64,000 nt of DNA from positions 124,001 to 188,000 of the forward strand of contig NZ_JNYD01000008.1 of the NCBI RefSeq assembly GCF_000717175.1. Direction: 5' to 3'. The notes under the pieces were generated by a model. The model made no database searches. It saw nothing but the letters and a program-made list of their open reading frames with translations, and was not told where the DNA came from. The position numbers were made by a program, and so were the translations under genes. This DNA is from Pseudonocardia autotrophica (lineage in GTDB: Bacteria > Actinomycetota > Actinomycetes > Mycobacteriales > Pseudonocardiaceae). Positions 1-8,196 of this stretch are shown one piece after another (the first letter of the stretch is position 1; the number at the start of each line of letters is the position of its first letter).

Positions 1-1
1 G

Positions 2-361
2 TGGGCCGGGATCGCCCGGTACATGCTGCTCACCGGCAATCGCTGGCTCACGGGCTGCGCGAGCGTCCCGCTCGACGACGGCGGCGCGCTGGCCGCCGGG
101 GTCCGCGACACCGTCTTCGCCTCACACCTCTCCCCGGCCGAGTACCGCGTGACGCCGCACCAGCCGTGGGACGCGGAGGCCGCGACCCGGCACCGCCGCA
201 CCGCGCTGCCGCCGCTGCTGCGCGGCTACCTGCGGCTCGGCGCCTGGGTGTGCGGGGAGCCGGCCCACGACCCGGCCTTCGGCTGCGCCGACTTCCTGGT
301 CCTCCTCGGCCTCGACCACGCCGACCAGCGCTACCTCCGCTTCTTCCTGGGCGAGCAGTGA
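2..361 (+). CDS. GNAT-type N-acyltransferase, 3' part (OlsB/hemolysin-like)
   Basis: This is the last 119 codons of a gene that begins before the window; the frame is open from base 2 and stops with TGA at 359-361. The visible part reads through the segment [19 protein letters not shown] and then HLSPAEYRV, which is typical of the ornithine-acyl-ACP N-acyltransferase-like GNAT family (Acetyltransf_5). Members of that family use acyl-ACP or acyl-CoA to acylate an amine, often for aminolipid synthesis. The stop overlaps the GTG start of the next acyltransferase, and the pair matches Rv3027c-Rv3026c of M. tuberculosis, which supports a two-step lipid acylation role. The substrate cannot be told from this fragment. 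Confidence 0.75.
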   Translation, partial: WAGIARYMLLTGNRWLTGCASVPLDDGGALAAGVRDTVFASHLSPAEYRVTPHQPWDAEAATRHRRTALPPLLRGYLRLGAWVCGEPAHDPAFGCADFLVLLGLDHADQRYLRFFLGEQ

Positions 362-411
362 GCGAACCGACCGCGCGCCTCGCCGGGCGAGCAGTAAGCG
401 AGCGGACCGCG
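349..411 (+). repeat. Tandem 27-nt near-repeat across the junction of two acyltransferase genes
   Basis: Bases 349-375 and 385-411 are copies with three mismatches in 27, offset by 36 nt (12 codons). Each carries an in-frame stop for the upstream gene (TGA at 359, TAA at 395). The repeat therefore duplicates the end of the GNAT gene and gives the downstream acyltransferase two similar 12-residue segments at its N-terminus. Confidence 0.7.
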
Positions 412-1296
412 GACTCGCTCACCACAGCCCTGCGCCTCCGGCGCGCGGTTCCCGCACCCCCGGAGCACCTTCCGCCCGCAGCCCTCCGCACCCTCCACCC
501 CACCCACCCCGGCCTCCCGCCCGTCGCGGACCGACCGGCCTGGGCGCCCTGCTCGCCCTGCGGCCCCGACTGCCTCCCCGCCGCCGGGCGCCGGGCCGAT
601 CCGAGGGCCGCCCTCCGCGTCGCACGCCGGCTCGCCGCGCTGGTCGCACTCCTGCTCGTCGCCCTGCCGGTCCTTCTCGTCGGGCCGAACCCGCGGCTGT
701 TCCGGGCCGTGCTGCGCGCCGCCGGCGTCCGCCTCCGGGTCCGGGGCACCACCTACGGGCGCGGCGGGGTGCTCGTCGTCGCCAACCACCTGTCGTGGAT
801 CGACGTCGTGGCCCTCGGCGCCGTCGCCCCGGTCCGGATGATCGCGAAGCGGGAGGTGGCCGACTGGCCGCTGGTCGGCGCGATCGCCCGCCGCACCGGC
901 GCGCTGTTCGTCGACCGGGGCGGCCTCCGCGGGCTGCCGGACGTCGTCGCCGGGACCGCGACCGCACTGCGCGGCGGTGCGGTGGTCGGCGTCTTCCCCG
1001 AGGGCACGACCTGGTGCGGCTCGGCGTCGGGGCCCTTCCGGCGGGCCCCGTTCCAGGCCGCGCTCGACGCCGGACGCCCGGTCCGGCCCGTCCGCATCGA
1101 CCTCGCCCTGCCCGACGGCAGGCCCACCACCGCGGGCGCGTTCGTGGGCGACGAGACCCTCTGGGACTCGCTGCGGCGGGTCCTGCGGCTCGAGCGCCTG
1201 GACTGCACGCTCACCCTGCTGCCCCCGCTGCCTCCCGAGGGGGACCGGCGCACGCTCGCCGCGCGGGCCGAACGGGCGGTCACGACGGCCCGGTAG
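358..1296 (+). CDS. 1-acyl-sn-glycerol-3-phosphate acyltransferase family protein
   Basis: A PlsC-family enzyme of 312 residues, expected to acylate lysophosphatidate or a related lipid at the inner membrane face. The catalytic motif NHLSWID (HX4D) lies near residue 145 and the FPEGTT substrate motif near 217. A hydrophobic helix ([17 protein letters not shown]) precedes the catalytic domain at about residues 90-105. I chose GTG 358 because it overlaps the upstream stop (GTGA) and no other usable start lies before the hydrophobic helix. The first 80 or so residues are Pro/Ala/Arg-rich, unlike the family, and include the tandem repeat. Counterpart of Rv3026c by position. Confidence 0.8.
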   Translation: MSEPTARLAGRAVSERTADSLTTALRLRRAVPAPPEHLPPAALRTLHPTHPGLPPVADRPAWAPCSPCGPDCLPAAGRRADPRAALRVARRLAALVALLLVALPVLLVGPNPRLFRAVLRAAGVRLRVRGTTYGRGGVLVVANHLSWIDVVALGAVAPVRMIAKREVADWPLVGAIARRTGALFVDRGGLRGLPDVVAGTATALRGGAVVGVFPEGTTWCGSASGPFRRAPFQAALDAGRPVRPVRIDLALPDGRPTTAGAFVGDETLWDSLRRVLRLERLDCTLTLLPPLPPEGDRRTLAARAERAVTTAR

Positions 1297-1333
1297 CCAC
1301 CCGGGTGGAAGGGCCGTACCGCGGTCCGGCGTC

Positions 1334-1347
1334 TACCCTGAACGGCG
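1334..1347 (+). promoter_or_regulatory. -10 box for a leaderless transcript
   Basis: TACCCT at 1334-1339 fits the actinobacterial TANNNT -10 consensus and sits 8 bases before ATG 1348. That spacing would start transcription at or next to the ATG, so the first ORF on the message would be the 20-codon peptide and not the desulfurase. Confidence 0.5.
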
Positions 1348-1410
1348 ATGAACGACCAGGAGACCGCGCCCACCAGGGGAGCCCGACGCCGAGCGGGGTC
1401 CCGGCCGTGA
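1348..1410 (+). CDS. Possible leaderless upstream peptide of the cysteine desulfurase gene
   Basis: A 20-codon frame, [20 protein letters not shown], whose TGA at 1408-1410 overlaps the GTG start of the cysteine desulfurase (GTGA). It has no Shine-Dalgarno site but begins 8 bases after a good -10 box, as leaderless genes do. The arrangement suggests translational coupling: ribosomes finishing the peptide restart on the desulfurase. The peptide contains no cysteine, so it is not the poly-cysteine attenuator type described in mycobacteria. It may simply be an accidental frame. Confidence 0.4.
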   Translation: MNDQETAPTRGARRRAGSRP

Positions 1411-2627
1411 CGTACCTGGACCACGCGGCCACCACCCCGATGGTGCCCGAGGCCGTCGCCGTGATGGCGGAGGCCATGGCGCGCACCGGGAACGCGTCGT
1501 CGCTGCACTCCGCCGGCCGCCGCGCCCGGCGGGAGGTCGAGGAGTCCCGCGAGGGCATCGCCGCGGCGGTCGGCGCCCGGCCGTCGGAGGTCGTGTTCAC
1601 CACCGGCGGGACCGAGAGCGACAACCTGGCCGTCAAGGGGATCTTCTGGGCCCGTCGTGCCGCCGATCCCCGCCGCACGCGGGTGCTGGTCTCGGCCATC
1701 GAGCACCACGCGGTCCTCGAGTCGGCCGAGTGGCTCGTCGAGCACGAGGGCGCCGAGCTGGTCCTCCTCCCGGTCGACGCCGCCGGCCGCGTCCGCCCGG
1801 AGGTGCTGCGCGCCGCGATCGAGGAGGCGCCCGAGGCCACCGCGCTGGTCTCCGTGATGTGGGCGAACAACGAGGTCGGCACGGTCAACCCGATCCGTGA
1901 GCTCGCCTCGGTCGCGCACGGGTACGGCGTACCGATGCACACGGACGCGGTGCAGGCCGTCGGCATCCTGCCCATCGACTTCGGGGCGAGCGGCGTGGAC
2001 GCGCTGACCCTGACCGGACACAAGCTCGGCGGACCCTACGGCGCCGGCGCGCTGCTGCTCGGGCGCGAGGTCGGCGCGGTCCCGCTGCTGCACGGCGGCG
2101 GCCAGGAGCGCGACGTCCGCTCCGGCACCCTCGACACCCCCGCCGTCCTCGGCCTGGCCACCGCCGTGCAGAAGGCGGTCGCCGACGCCCCGCGCCGCGC
2201 CGCCGTGCTCACCGGCCTGCGGGACGAGCTGGTGAACCGGATCCGCGCGGTCGTCCCCGACGCCACGCTCAACGGCGACCCGGGCACCGCCGTGATCGAC
2301 GGCGGCCCCTCCCGCCTGCCCGGCAACGCGCACCTCAGCTTCCCCGGCTGCGAGGGCGACAGCCTGCTCATGCTGCTCGACGCGCACGGCATCGAGTGCT
2401 CCACCGGCTCGGCCTGCACCTCGGGCGTCGCCCAGCCCAGCCACGTGCTGCTGGCCATGGGCGCGAGCGAGGCGGTGGCCCGCGGCTCGCTGCGGTTCTC
2501 GATGGGGCACACCACGACCGAGGCGGACGTCGCCGCGGTCGTCGACGTCATCGGTCCCGTCGTCGAGCGGGCCCGCCGGGCCAGCGCGGGCGGCACCCGC
2601 CGGCGGGAAGCCGCCGGCAGCTCGTGA
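1407..2627 (+). CDS. Cysteine desulfurase (NifS/IscS-like)
   Basis: A PLP enzyme of 406 residues that takes sulfur from L-cysteine as an enzyme persulfide for tRNA thiolation or Fe-S assembly. The product starts [12 protein letters not shown]. It shows the cofactor histidine (IEHHAV), the Schiff-base lysine in [11 protein letters not shown], and the active-site cysteine in [15 protein letters not shown] in an extended flexible loop as in the IscS group. Start GTG 1407 is set by homology; ATG 1348 is in another frame. mnmA follows 10 bases downstream, so this is most likely the sulfur donor for 2-thiouridine formation. Counterpart of Rv3025c. Confidence 0.93.
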   Translation: MTYLDHAATTPMVPEAVAVMAEAMARTGNASSLHSAGRRARREVEESREGIAAAVGARPSEVVFTTGGTESDNLAVKGIFWARRAADPRRTRVLVSAIEHHAVLESAEWLVEHEGAELVLLPVDAAGRVRPEVLRAAIEEAPEATALVSVMWANNEVGTVNPIRELASVAHGYGVPMHTDAVQAVGILPIDFGASGVDALTLTGHKLGGPYGAGALLLGREVGAVPLLHGGGQERDVRSGTLDTPAVLGLATAVQKAVADAPRRAAVLTGLRDELVNRIRAVVPDATLNGDPGTAVIDGGPSRLPGNAHLSFPGCEGDSLLMLLDAHGIECSTGSACTSGVAQPSHVLLAMGASEAVARGSLRFSMGHTTTEADVAAVVDVIGPVVERARRASAGGTRRREAAGSS

Positions 2628-2637
2628 GGCGGTTCCG

Positions 2638-3714
2638 ATGAGGGTCCTGGCCGCGCTCTCCGGCGGCGTCGACTCCTCGGTCGCCGCGGCGCGGGCGGTC
2701 GCCGCCGGGCACGAGGTCGTCGGCGTCCACCTCGCGCTCTCCCGCACCCGGGACGCGCTGCGCTCCGGCTCCCGCGGCTGTTGCTCGCGCGAGGACGCCG
2801 CCGACGCCGCGCGGGTCGCCGACGTGCTCGGCATCCCGTACTACGTCTGGGACCTGTCCGAGGAGTTCGCCGAGGACGTCGTCGAGGACTTCGTGGCGAG
2901 CTACGCCGCCGGCGAGACGCCCAACCCCTGCCTGCGCTGCAACGAGAAGATCAAGTTCGCGGCGGTGCTGGACCGGGCGCTCGCGCTGGGGTTCGACGCC
3001 GTGTGCACCGGCCACTACGCGCGCCTCGAGGGCGGTGTCCTGCGCCGGGCGACCGACGCGGGCAAGGACCAGTCCTACGTGCTCGCCGTCCTGCGCGCCG
3101 ACCAGCTCGCGCACGCGATGTTCCCGGTCGGCGACACCGCGAAGCCCGCGATCCGCGAGGAGGCCGCGCGGCTCGGGCTGCGCACCGCGGCGAAGCCGGA
3201 CAGCCACGACATCTGCTTCATCCCGGACGGCGACACCCGCGGCTTCCTGCGCGAGCGCCTCGGCGAGCGGCCCGGCGAGATCGTCGACGCGGCGACCGGC
3301 GAGGTCCTCGGCGCGCACGCGGGCGTGCACGGCTTCACCGTCGGGCAGCGCAAGGGCCTCGGCGTCGACCGGCCCGCCGCCGACGGCCGCCCCCGGTACG
3401 TCCTCGGGATCGAGCCGGTCAGCGGCACCGTGACCGTCGGGCCGGAGGCGGCGCTGAGCGTCCGGACCGTGGAGGCCCGGCGTCCGGTGTGGTGCTCGGG
3501 CACCGCACCCGGCGGCCCGTTCGCCTGCACCGTCCAGGTCCGCGCGCACGGCGGCACCGCGTCCGCCGAGGCCACCCCGGTCGGCGACGGCGTGCGGGTC
3601 GAGCTCGGCGAACCGCTGCGCGGGGTCGCGCCCGGACAGGCCATCGCCTTCTACCGGGACGACCCGGCGGGCGCGGTCGTGCTCGGTTCCGCCACCATCA
3701 CCGCCGCCGCATAG
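2638..3714 (+). CDS. mnmA: tRNA-uridine 2-sulfurtransferase MnmA
   Basis: A 358-residue enzyme that activates U34 of tRNA-Gln, -Glu and -Lys with ATP and installs sulfur at C2. The PP-loop [11 protein letters not shown] is at residues 8-18. The catalytic cysteine pair appears as [12 protein letters not shown] near residue 100 and [11 protein letters not shown] near 193; the C-terminal beta-barrel follows. Starts at ATG 2638, 10 bases after the cysteine desulfurase, so the two form a sulfur-relay operon. The tRNA-Gln and tRNA-Glu genes near 48.2 kb carry CTG and CTC anticodons; MnmA normally acts on U34 isoacceptors, which must be encoded elsewhere. Counterpart of Rv3024c. Confidence 0.96.
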   Translation: MRVLAALSGGVDSSVAAARAVAAGHEVVGVHLALSRTRDALRSGSRGCCSREDAADAARVADVLGIPYYVWDLSEEFAEDVVEDFVASYAAGETPNPCLRCNEKIKFAAVLDRALALGFDAVCTGHYARLEGGVLRRATDAGKDQSYVLAVLRADQLAHAMFPVGDTAKPAIREEAARLGLRTAAKPDSHDICFIPDGDTRGFLRERLGERPGEIVDAATGEVLGAHAGVHGFTVGQRKGLGVDRPAADGRPRYVLGIEPVSGTVTVGPEAALSVRTVEARRPVWCSGTAPGGPFACTVQVRAHGGTASAEATPVGDGVRVELGEPLRGVAPGQAIAFYRDDPAGAVVLGSATITAAA

Positions 3715-3717
3715 CGC

Positions 3718-4512
3718 TCAGCTCACCGACACCTCCGCGACCATGCCCCGCATGAGGTGCGGTGGCCCCTCGCCGTTGCCGAGCGGGCAGAGGACGAGGT
3801 AGCGCCCCGCGGGCAGGTCGACCAGCATCCCGCCCTGCTCGCCCGGGCCCGCCGTCGCGGCGCCGGGGACCACGTCGACCTGCTGCGCCAGCAGCTCCGG
3901 TGGCGTGGTGAGGACCTGCGCCACGGTCACCGCCTGGTCCTTCGGCCGCACGATCAGCACCGCGTGGTAGAGGTTCGCCGTCGACCGGTTCACCAGCCGG
4001 ACCGCCGTCGGCCCGGGACGCAGCGTCGCCGGGACGCCGTCGAGGCGGTACTCCGTGGCCGTGACCTGCACCTGCTGGTAGCCGCAGTGCTCGTAGGCCC
4101 ACGTCTCGTACTCGTTGACGCTCTGCGCGACGACGGGAGCGTCCGCCGGGGCCGCCGTCCCGGTGGTCGCGGCCGACTGCAGGACACCCTGCAGCGCGGT
4201 GAGCGTCGGGCGCAGGTCCGGGGGCGCCGTCGCGACGGCGGAGTCCAGCAACGGCAGGATCTGACCGGCCCACGCCCGCACGGCGGCCGGGTCCGAGGTC
4301 CCCGGATCACCCGCGGGCGGCGGGACGGCGTCGATCTTCAGCAGGTTGGTGCAGGTCGTGTCGAGGGGTGCGGGGGCGGCCGCGGCGGCCTCCGCGGCGC
4401 CCGCGGCCGGGGCCGGACCGGTCGCGCAGGCGGCCGCCCCACCGACCAGGGCGACGGCGGCCGCCGCCGCCCCCAGCAGCCGTCTCGTCCGGATGCCCGT
4501 CCATGAGCCCAT
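3718..4512 (-). CDS. Secreted lipoprotein with a cupredoxin-like C-terminal domain
   Basis: A 264-residue protein with an Arg-containing N-terminus, hydrophobic stretch and lipobox (GGAAAC at about residues 24-29), so probably anchored outside the membrane. Ala/Pro-rich linker, then a helical region, then a beta-rich C-terminal domain. In that last domain NLYHAVLIV, then GRYLVLC, then PPHLMRGM give a His...Cys...His...Met order like type-1 copper proteins. Copper binding is inference. Start ATG 4512 has GGGGGA just upstream. It converges on mnmA with 3 bases between stops. Position resembles that of mycobacterial lipoprotein genes in this region, but I do not claim orthology. Confidence 0.7.
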   Translation of the reverse strand: MGSWTGIRTRRLLGAAAAAVALVGGAAACATGPAPAAGAAEAAAAAPAPLDTTCTNLLKIDAVPPPAGDPGTSDPAAVRAWAGQILPLLDSAVATAPPDLRPTLTALQGVLQSAATTGTAAPADAPVVAQSVNEYETWAYEHCGYQQVQVTATEYRLDGVPATLRPGPTAVRLVNRSTANLYHAVLIVRPKDQAVTVAQVLTTPPELLAQQVDVVPGAATAGPGEQGGMLVDLPAGRYLVLCPLGNGEGPPHLMRGMVAEVSVS

Positions 4513-4676
4513 GCGGTCCCCCAACCCTGAGCGGCGCTCGTGCGGTGGCGAGCATGGGCGCGCGGCGGGGTGCCCGGGCAGGGCCTGAGGACCCCGGTCC
4601 GTACGCAGTTCCGGCACGGCCCGCGCAACCGGGCCCGGCGCGGCACGTCGCCAGCCGCAGTGTGAGACTCGGACCC

Positions 4677-5924
4677 GTGAGCACGCCCGACGATCCGCTG
4701 GCCGCCCTCCTCGCCGCCGCCGGCCTGGGCGAGGAGAAGCCCGAACCCGAGGACGACCCGTTGGCCGCGGCCCTCGCCGCGGCCGGCCTGGGCGACGTCG
4801 AGCCCGGGGACACGGTGGCCCCCGAGCCGCGCATCCAGGTGAGCGCGGCCCCGGAGGAGCCCGAGGAGGAGGGCCCGAAGGAACGCTGGCCCGCGGGCGC
4901 GGCGAGCGGCGTCGGCTCCCTGCCGGGCACCGACCCGCGCGAGGCCGCCGAGCTCGTCGCGGGCGAGTTGCCACTGCTCCCGCACCTGCCCGAGCTGCCC
5001 GCGCGCGGTGTCGGCGCGGATCCCGTCGGCCGGGCGGCGGGGCTGCTCGTCGACCTGGCGGTGGAGGTCGTCCCGACGGCGTGGCGGGTCACCGCGCGCC
5101 CGGGCAAGGACCACCGCCGCGCCGTCGACCTGCTGCGCTCGGACCTCGACGCCCTCGACGAGGCCTGCGACCGGACCCGGCCGGACTGGGTGAAGGTGCA
5201 GGTCGTGGGCCCGTGGACGCTCGCGGCGGCGGTCGAGCTGGCGAGCGGGCACCGGGTGCTCACCGATCACGGGGCCGTGCGGGAGTTCGCGGTGAGCCTC
5301 ACCGAGGGGCTGCGCGCGCACGTCGCGGAGGTGGTGGCGCGGACCGGCGCCCACGTCGTCGTGCAGCTCGACGAGCCGCGGCTCGCCGCGGTCCTCGCCG
5401 GGTCGCTGCCCACGGCGTCGGGCTACGGCACGGTGCGCGCGGTAGCCGAGCCGGACGCCCAGGACACCCTGCGGGACATGATCTCCGCACTGCGGGTGCC
5501 GGTCACGGTGCGGGTGCCCGGTGACCGCCCGCCGCTGCGGCTGCTGCGCGACATCGGCGCCGCGGGGCTCGCCATCGACGGCACCCGGCCGTCGATCTCC
5601 GGCGACACCGCGGTGCCCGCGGCGCTCGACGCCGTCGGCGAGGTGTGGGACGCCGGCCTGCCGCTCTTCCTCGGCCTGGTCCCGGTGCGCGACCCGGGCG
5701 AGCCGCTGGAGACCGCCACCCTGGCCCGCCGGGCCTTCGACCTGGCCGACCGGCTCGGCTTCGACCGGGCGCGGCTGGCCGAGCTGGCCGTCCCGACCCC
5801 GGCCGCCGGCCTGGCCCGCGCGACCCCGGCCTGGGCCCGCCGGGCGATGGAGCTCAGCCGGGACCTCGGCAAGGCGTTCGCGGACCCCGACGAACTGCCG
5901 AGCACCGAGCAGACCGGCCGCTGA
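4677..5924 (+). CDS. MetE-like protein (C-terminal methionine synthase fold), counterpart of Rv3015c
   Basis: A 415-residue protein related to the catalytic half of cobalamin-independent methionine synthase; starts GTG 4677 after a possible -10 (GAGACT), perhaps leaderless. Body features: GSLPGTDPREAAELV, VQVVGPWTLAAAVEL and VVVQLDEPRL, as in UROD/MetE-like barrels. The full zinc ligand set of MetE is not obvious, so methyltransferase activity is unproven. The N-terminus holds a tandem repeat, DDPLAALLAAAGLG then DDPLAAALAAAGLG about 20 residues apart, in an acidic tail that is not part of the family fold. Lies in the mnmA-ligA interval as in M. tuberculosis. Confidence 0.75.
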   Translation: MSTPDDPLAALLAAAGLGEEKPEPEDDPLAAALAAAGLGDVEPGDTVAPEPRIQVSAAPEEPEEEGPKERWPAGAASGVGSLPGTDPREAAELVAGELPLLPHLPELPARGVGADPVGRAAGLLVDLAVEVVPTAWRVTARPGKDHRRAVDLLRSDLDALDEACDRTRPDWVKVQVVGPWTLAAAVELASGHRVLTDHGAVREFAVSLTEGLRAHVAEVVARTGAHVVVQLDEPRLAAVLAGSLPTASGYGTVRAVAEPDAQDTLRDMISALRVPVTVRVPGDRPPLRLLRDIGAAGLAIDGTRPSISGDTAVPAALDAVGEVWDAGLPLFLGLVPVRDPGEPLETATLARRAFDLADRLGFDRARLAELAVPTPAAGLARATPAWARRAMELSRDLGKAFADPDELPSTEQTGR

Positions 5925-5931
5925 CCCCCGA

Positions 5932-5978
5932 ACGAACGGCGCTCCCGCTCATTCCTGGTGAGCGAGAGCGCCGTTCGT
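5932..5978. terminator. Strong hairpin between convergent genes
   Basis: A 20-base stem (one mismatch) with loop TTCCTGG; the right arm reads TGAGCGAGAGCGCCGTTCGT. It lies between the ends of the MetE-like gene (+) and the MFS gene (-) and can serve both. The same arm sequence recurs at 38207-38245, and its tip (GCCGTTCGT) at 27870-27880. Confidence 0.8.
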
Positions 5979-5988
5979 CTCGTCGGGG

Positions 5989-7353
5989 TCAGGACGCGTG
6001 CGCGGCGACCGGGGCGTCGGAGGTCTCGTAGAGGTCCCGGCGGAACCGCTCCTTGATCGTCGCGACGGCGACGAACGTGACCGCCGCACCCGCGATGATG
6101 TAGAGCGACACCGACCACGAGGCGCCGGTCGCGGCCAGCAGCGCCGCCATGATGAACGGGGCGAGCCCGCCCGCGAACACCGACGCGAACTGGTAGCCGA
6201 GCGAGGCGCCCGAGTACCGGACGTCGGCCGGGAACATCTCGGCGTACAGCGTGGCCTGCGGGCCGTACATGGTGGCGTGGATCGTGAAGCCGATCAGCAG
6301 GGCCAGGAAGACCAGCGGCACGGAGCCGGTGTTCACCAGCCAGAACATCGGGAAGGCGAACAGCGCCATCAGCACGGTGCCGGTCAGGTACAGCTTCTTG
6401 CGGGTGCCCATGCGGTCGGTGAGCGCGCCGAAGAAGGGCATCGTGACGACCTGGGTCAGCCCGGCGGCCATCACGCACCACAGGATCGCGGTGCGGGACA
6501 TGCCGACGGTCTTGGTCGCGTAGTCGAGCATGCCGCTGATGAGGATGTAGAAGGTCGCGTTGACCACGAAGAACGCGCCCGCGGCCTGCAGGATCTCCCG
6601 CCAGTACCGGCGGACCGCCTGGACCAGCGGCGCCTTGCGCAGCCCGGCCTCGCGCTTCGACTCCGCCGAGCGGTGCTGCAGCTCGCGGAAGACGGGGGTG
6701 TCCTCGATCTTCAGCTGCACGTAGATGCCGATCAGCACCAGCAGCAGGCCGGACAGGAACGGGACCCGCCAGCCCCAGGCGTCGAACTGCTCGGGGGTGA
6801 GGACCGCGGTGAGGATGAGGAAGAAGACGTTGCCGGCGACGGCGCCGAAGATCGCGCCGGTCTGCACGAGGCTGCCGTAGAAGCCGCGGCGCTCCACCGG
6901 AGCGTGCTCGGTGAGCAGCAGCGCGGCGCCGCCCCACTGGGCGCCGACGCCCAGGCCCTGCACCAGGCGCGCGACGACGAGCAGGACCGGCGCCCACACG
7001 CCGATGGTCGCGTAGCCGGGCAGCACGCCGATCGCCGTGGTCGCGATGCCCATGACCAGCATCGCGACGACGAGCGGGGGCTTGCGGCCGAACCGGTCGC
7101 CCACGTGCCCGGCGATGATGCCGCCGAGCGGCCGCGCCACGAAGCCGACGGCGAAGGTCGCGAACGAGGCGAGCGTGCCGGCGACCGGGCTGACCGAGGG
7201 GAAGAACTGGTGGCCGAGCACGAGCGCGGCGGCCGTCGCGTAGATCAGGAAGTCGAACCACTCGAGCGTGGTGGCGAAGACCGCGGCCGCGGCGAGCCTT
7301 CCCATGCGCGGGGGAGCGGTGTGCTCCGTCCGGTCGAGCTTGTCGGGGGACAT
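5989..7353 (-). CDS. MFS transporter, metabolite:proton symporter (MHS) type
   Basis: About 454 residues with 12 predicted membrane helices. The motif GDRFGRKP in the loop after helix 2 and its degenerate partner TDRMGTRKK in the second half are the MFS signature; TLEWFDFLIYATAAAL and RLVQGLGVGAQWGGAALL are typical of the MHS/ShiA-ProP group, which imports organic acids or similar anions. Start ATG 7353 is preferred over ATG 7371 because GGAGG lies 8 bases before it. It is transcribed after the TetR gene on the same strand, with a TetR-type operator at 7407-7426. Likely imports the compound degraded by the divergent operon at 8.2-11.5 kb. Confidence 0.9.
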   Translation of the reverse strand: MSPDKLDRTEHTAPPRMGRLAAAAVFATTLEWFDFLIYATAAALVLGHQFFPSVSPVAGTLASFATFAVGFVARPLGGIIAGHVGDRFGRKPPLVVAMLVMGIATTAIGVLPGYATIGVWAPVLLVVARLVQGLGVGAQWGGAALLLTEHAPVERRGFYGSLVQTGAIFGAVAGNVFFLILTAVLTPEQFDAWGWRVPFLSGLLLVLIGIYVQLKIEDTPVFRELQHRSAESKREAGLRKAPLVQAVRRYWREILQAAGAFFVVNATFYILISGMLDYATKTVGMSRTAILWCVMAAGLTQVVTMPFFGALTDRMGTRKKLYLTGTVLMALFAFPMFWLVNTGSVPLVFLALLIGFTIHATMYGPQATLYAEMFPADVRYSGASLGYQFASVFAGGLAPFIMAALLAATGASWSVSLYIIAGAAVTFVAVATIKERFRRDLYETSDAPVAAHAS

Positions 7354-7406
7354 GTCGGCAACCTCCGCCACGGTGCGGCTGCGTCGCCCGCGGGGTGCGG
7401 ACGGCG

Positions 7407-7426
7407 GTACGAACGATCGTTCTTAC
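7407..7426. promoter_or_regulatory. TetR-type operator site A (before the MFS gene)
   Basis: GTACGAACGATCGTTCTTAC, a 20-base palindrome 54 bases before the MFS start codon. It is the same motif as sites at 8074-8085 and 8152-8171, which ties the transporter to the TetR gene next to it. Confidence 0.75.
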
Positions 7427-7463
7427 CGTAACCGCGGTGTCCCCTGTCGACAAGGGGTGGGGG

Positions 7464-8087
7464 TCAGGCCCGGGGGAGCGGGGCCTCGAGCAGGGCCAAC
7501 GCGTACCGGGCGTGCTGCTCGGCGAGCTGGCCGCGGGAGAGCCGGCCGTCCGGCCGGTACCAGGTGGCGACGGCGTTGACCATCGACAGGATCGCGCGGG
7601 CTGCGTCGGCGGCGTGCGGCGTGCGGAACTCCCCACCGGCCACGCCCTGCTCCACGATGTCGGCGAAGATCGCCTGCGTGCGGTCGCGGTCGGCGACCAG
7701 CCGCGCCCGGTCCTCGCCCTGCAGGTAACGCACCTCGGCGGTGGAGACCAGCATCGCGAGCTGCTGGTCCACCACGAACCCGACGTATGCGCGCACCGCC
7801 TCGCGCATGCGGGACGTGGCGTCGTCGCCCGCGTCGGCGACCGCACGGCGGACCCGCGCCTCGAGCTCGGCGTTGGCGTGCCGCAGCACCTCGGCGAGCA
7901 GGCGCGACTTCGAGGGGAAGTAGTTGTAGAGGTTCGACAGGCTGGTGGCGGCGCCCTTCGCGACCTCGCGCATCGAGGCCCCGTTGAACCCCTGCGCGCC
8001 GAACGCGGCCAGTGCGGCGTTGAGGATCGCGGCCTCGTTCCCGCGCCCAGTGTCGGCGACCAGCAGCGCCGGGGAACGATCGTTCAT
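7464..8087 (-). CDS. TetR family transcriptional regulator
   Basis: A 207-residue repressor with an N-terminal helix-turn-helix (AALAAFGAQGFNGASMREVA, then TSLSNLYNYFPSKSRLL) at about residues 25-65 and a ligand-binding C-terminus. On the minus strand TAGCCT ends 7 bases before ATG 8087, so the message is probably leaderless. The first codons of the gene include the palindrome GAACGATCGTTC, so the protein can repress itself. Matching sites lie before the MFS gene and before the MaoC-SCP2 operon. The ligand is probably an acyl-CoA made by the neighbouring ligase, by analogy with other catabolic TetR systems; that is inference. Confidence 0.88.
   Translation of the reverse strand: MNDRSPALLVADTGRGNEAAILNAALAAFGAQGFNGASMREVAKGAATSLSNLYNYFPSKSRLLAEVLRHANAELEARVRRAVADAGDDATSRMREAVRAYVGFVVDQQLAMLVSTAEVRYLQGEDRARLVADRDRTQAIFADIVEQGVAGGEFRTPHAADAARAILSMVNAVATWYRPDGRLSRGQLAEQHARYALALLEAPLPRA
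8074..8085. promoter_or_regulatory. TetR-type operator site B (inside the tetR start)
   Basis: GAACGATCGTTC, a perfect 12-base palindrome lying in codons 1-5 of the TetR gene, just downstream of its predicted transcription start. It is the core of sites A and C. Confidence 0.65.
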
Positions 8088-8151
8088 GTCGCCAGGCTAA
8101 TGCAGCCCCGGCGCTTGACGACGGGTGCGGCAGGGTGGTTTCGTCGAATGC

Positions 8152-8171
8152 GTAAGAACGTTCGTTCGTAC
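8152..8171. promoter_or_regulatory. TetR-type operator site C (before the MaoC-SCP2 operon)
   Basis: GTAAGAACGTTCGTTCGTAC, 25 bases before GTG 8197. Reverse-complemented it matches site A at 19 of 20 bases. It lies 31 bases after a possible -35 TTGACG at 8115-8120, where binding would block the operon's promoter or early transcription. Confidence 0.75.
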
Positions 8172-8196
8172 ACCGCCGTCGACGAGAGGGGGCCGC

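Noticed and set aside
753..2834. A 693-codon minus-strand open frame
   Set aside because: Antisense to the acyltransferase and cysteine desulfurase genes, with no motif and the wrong codon pattern.
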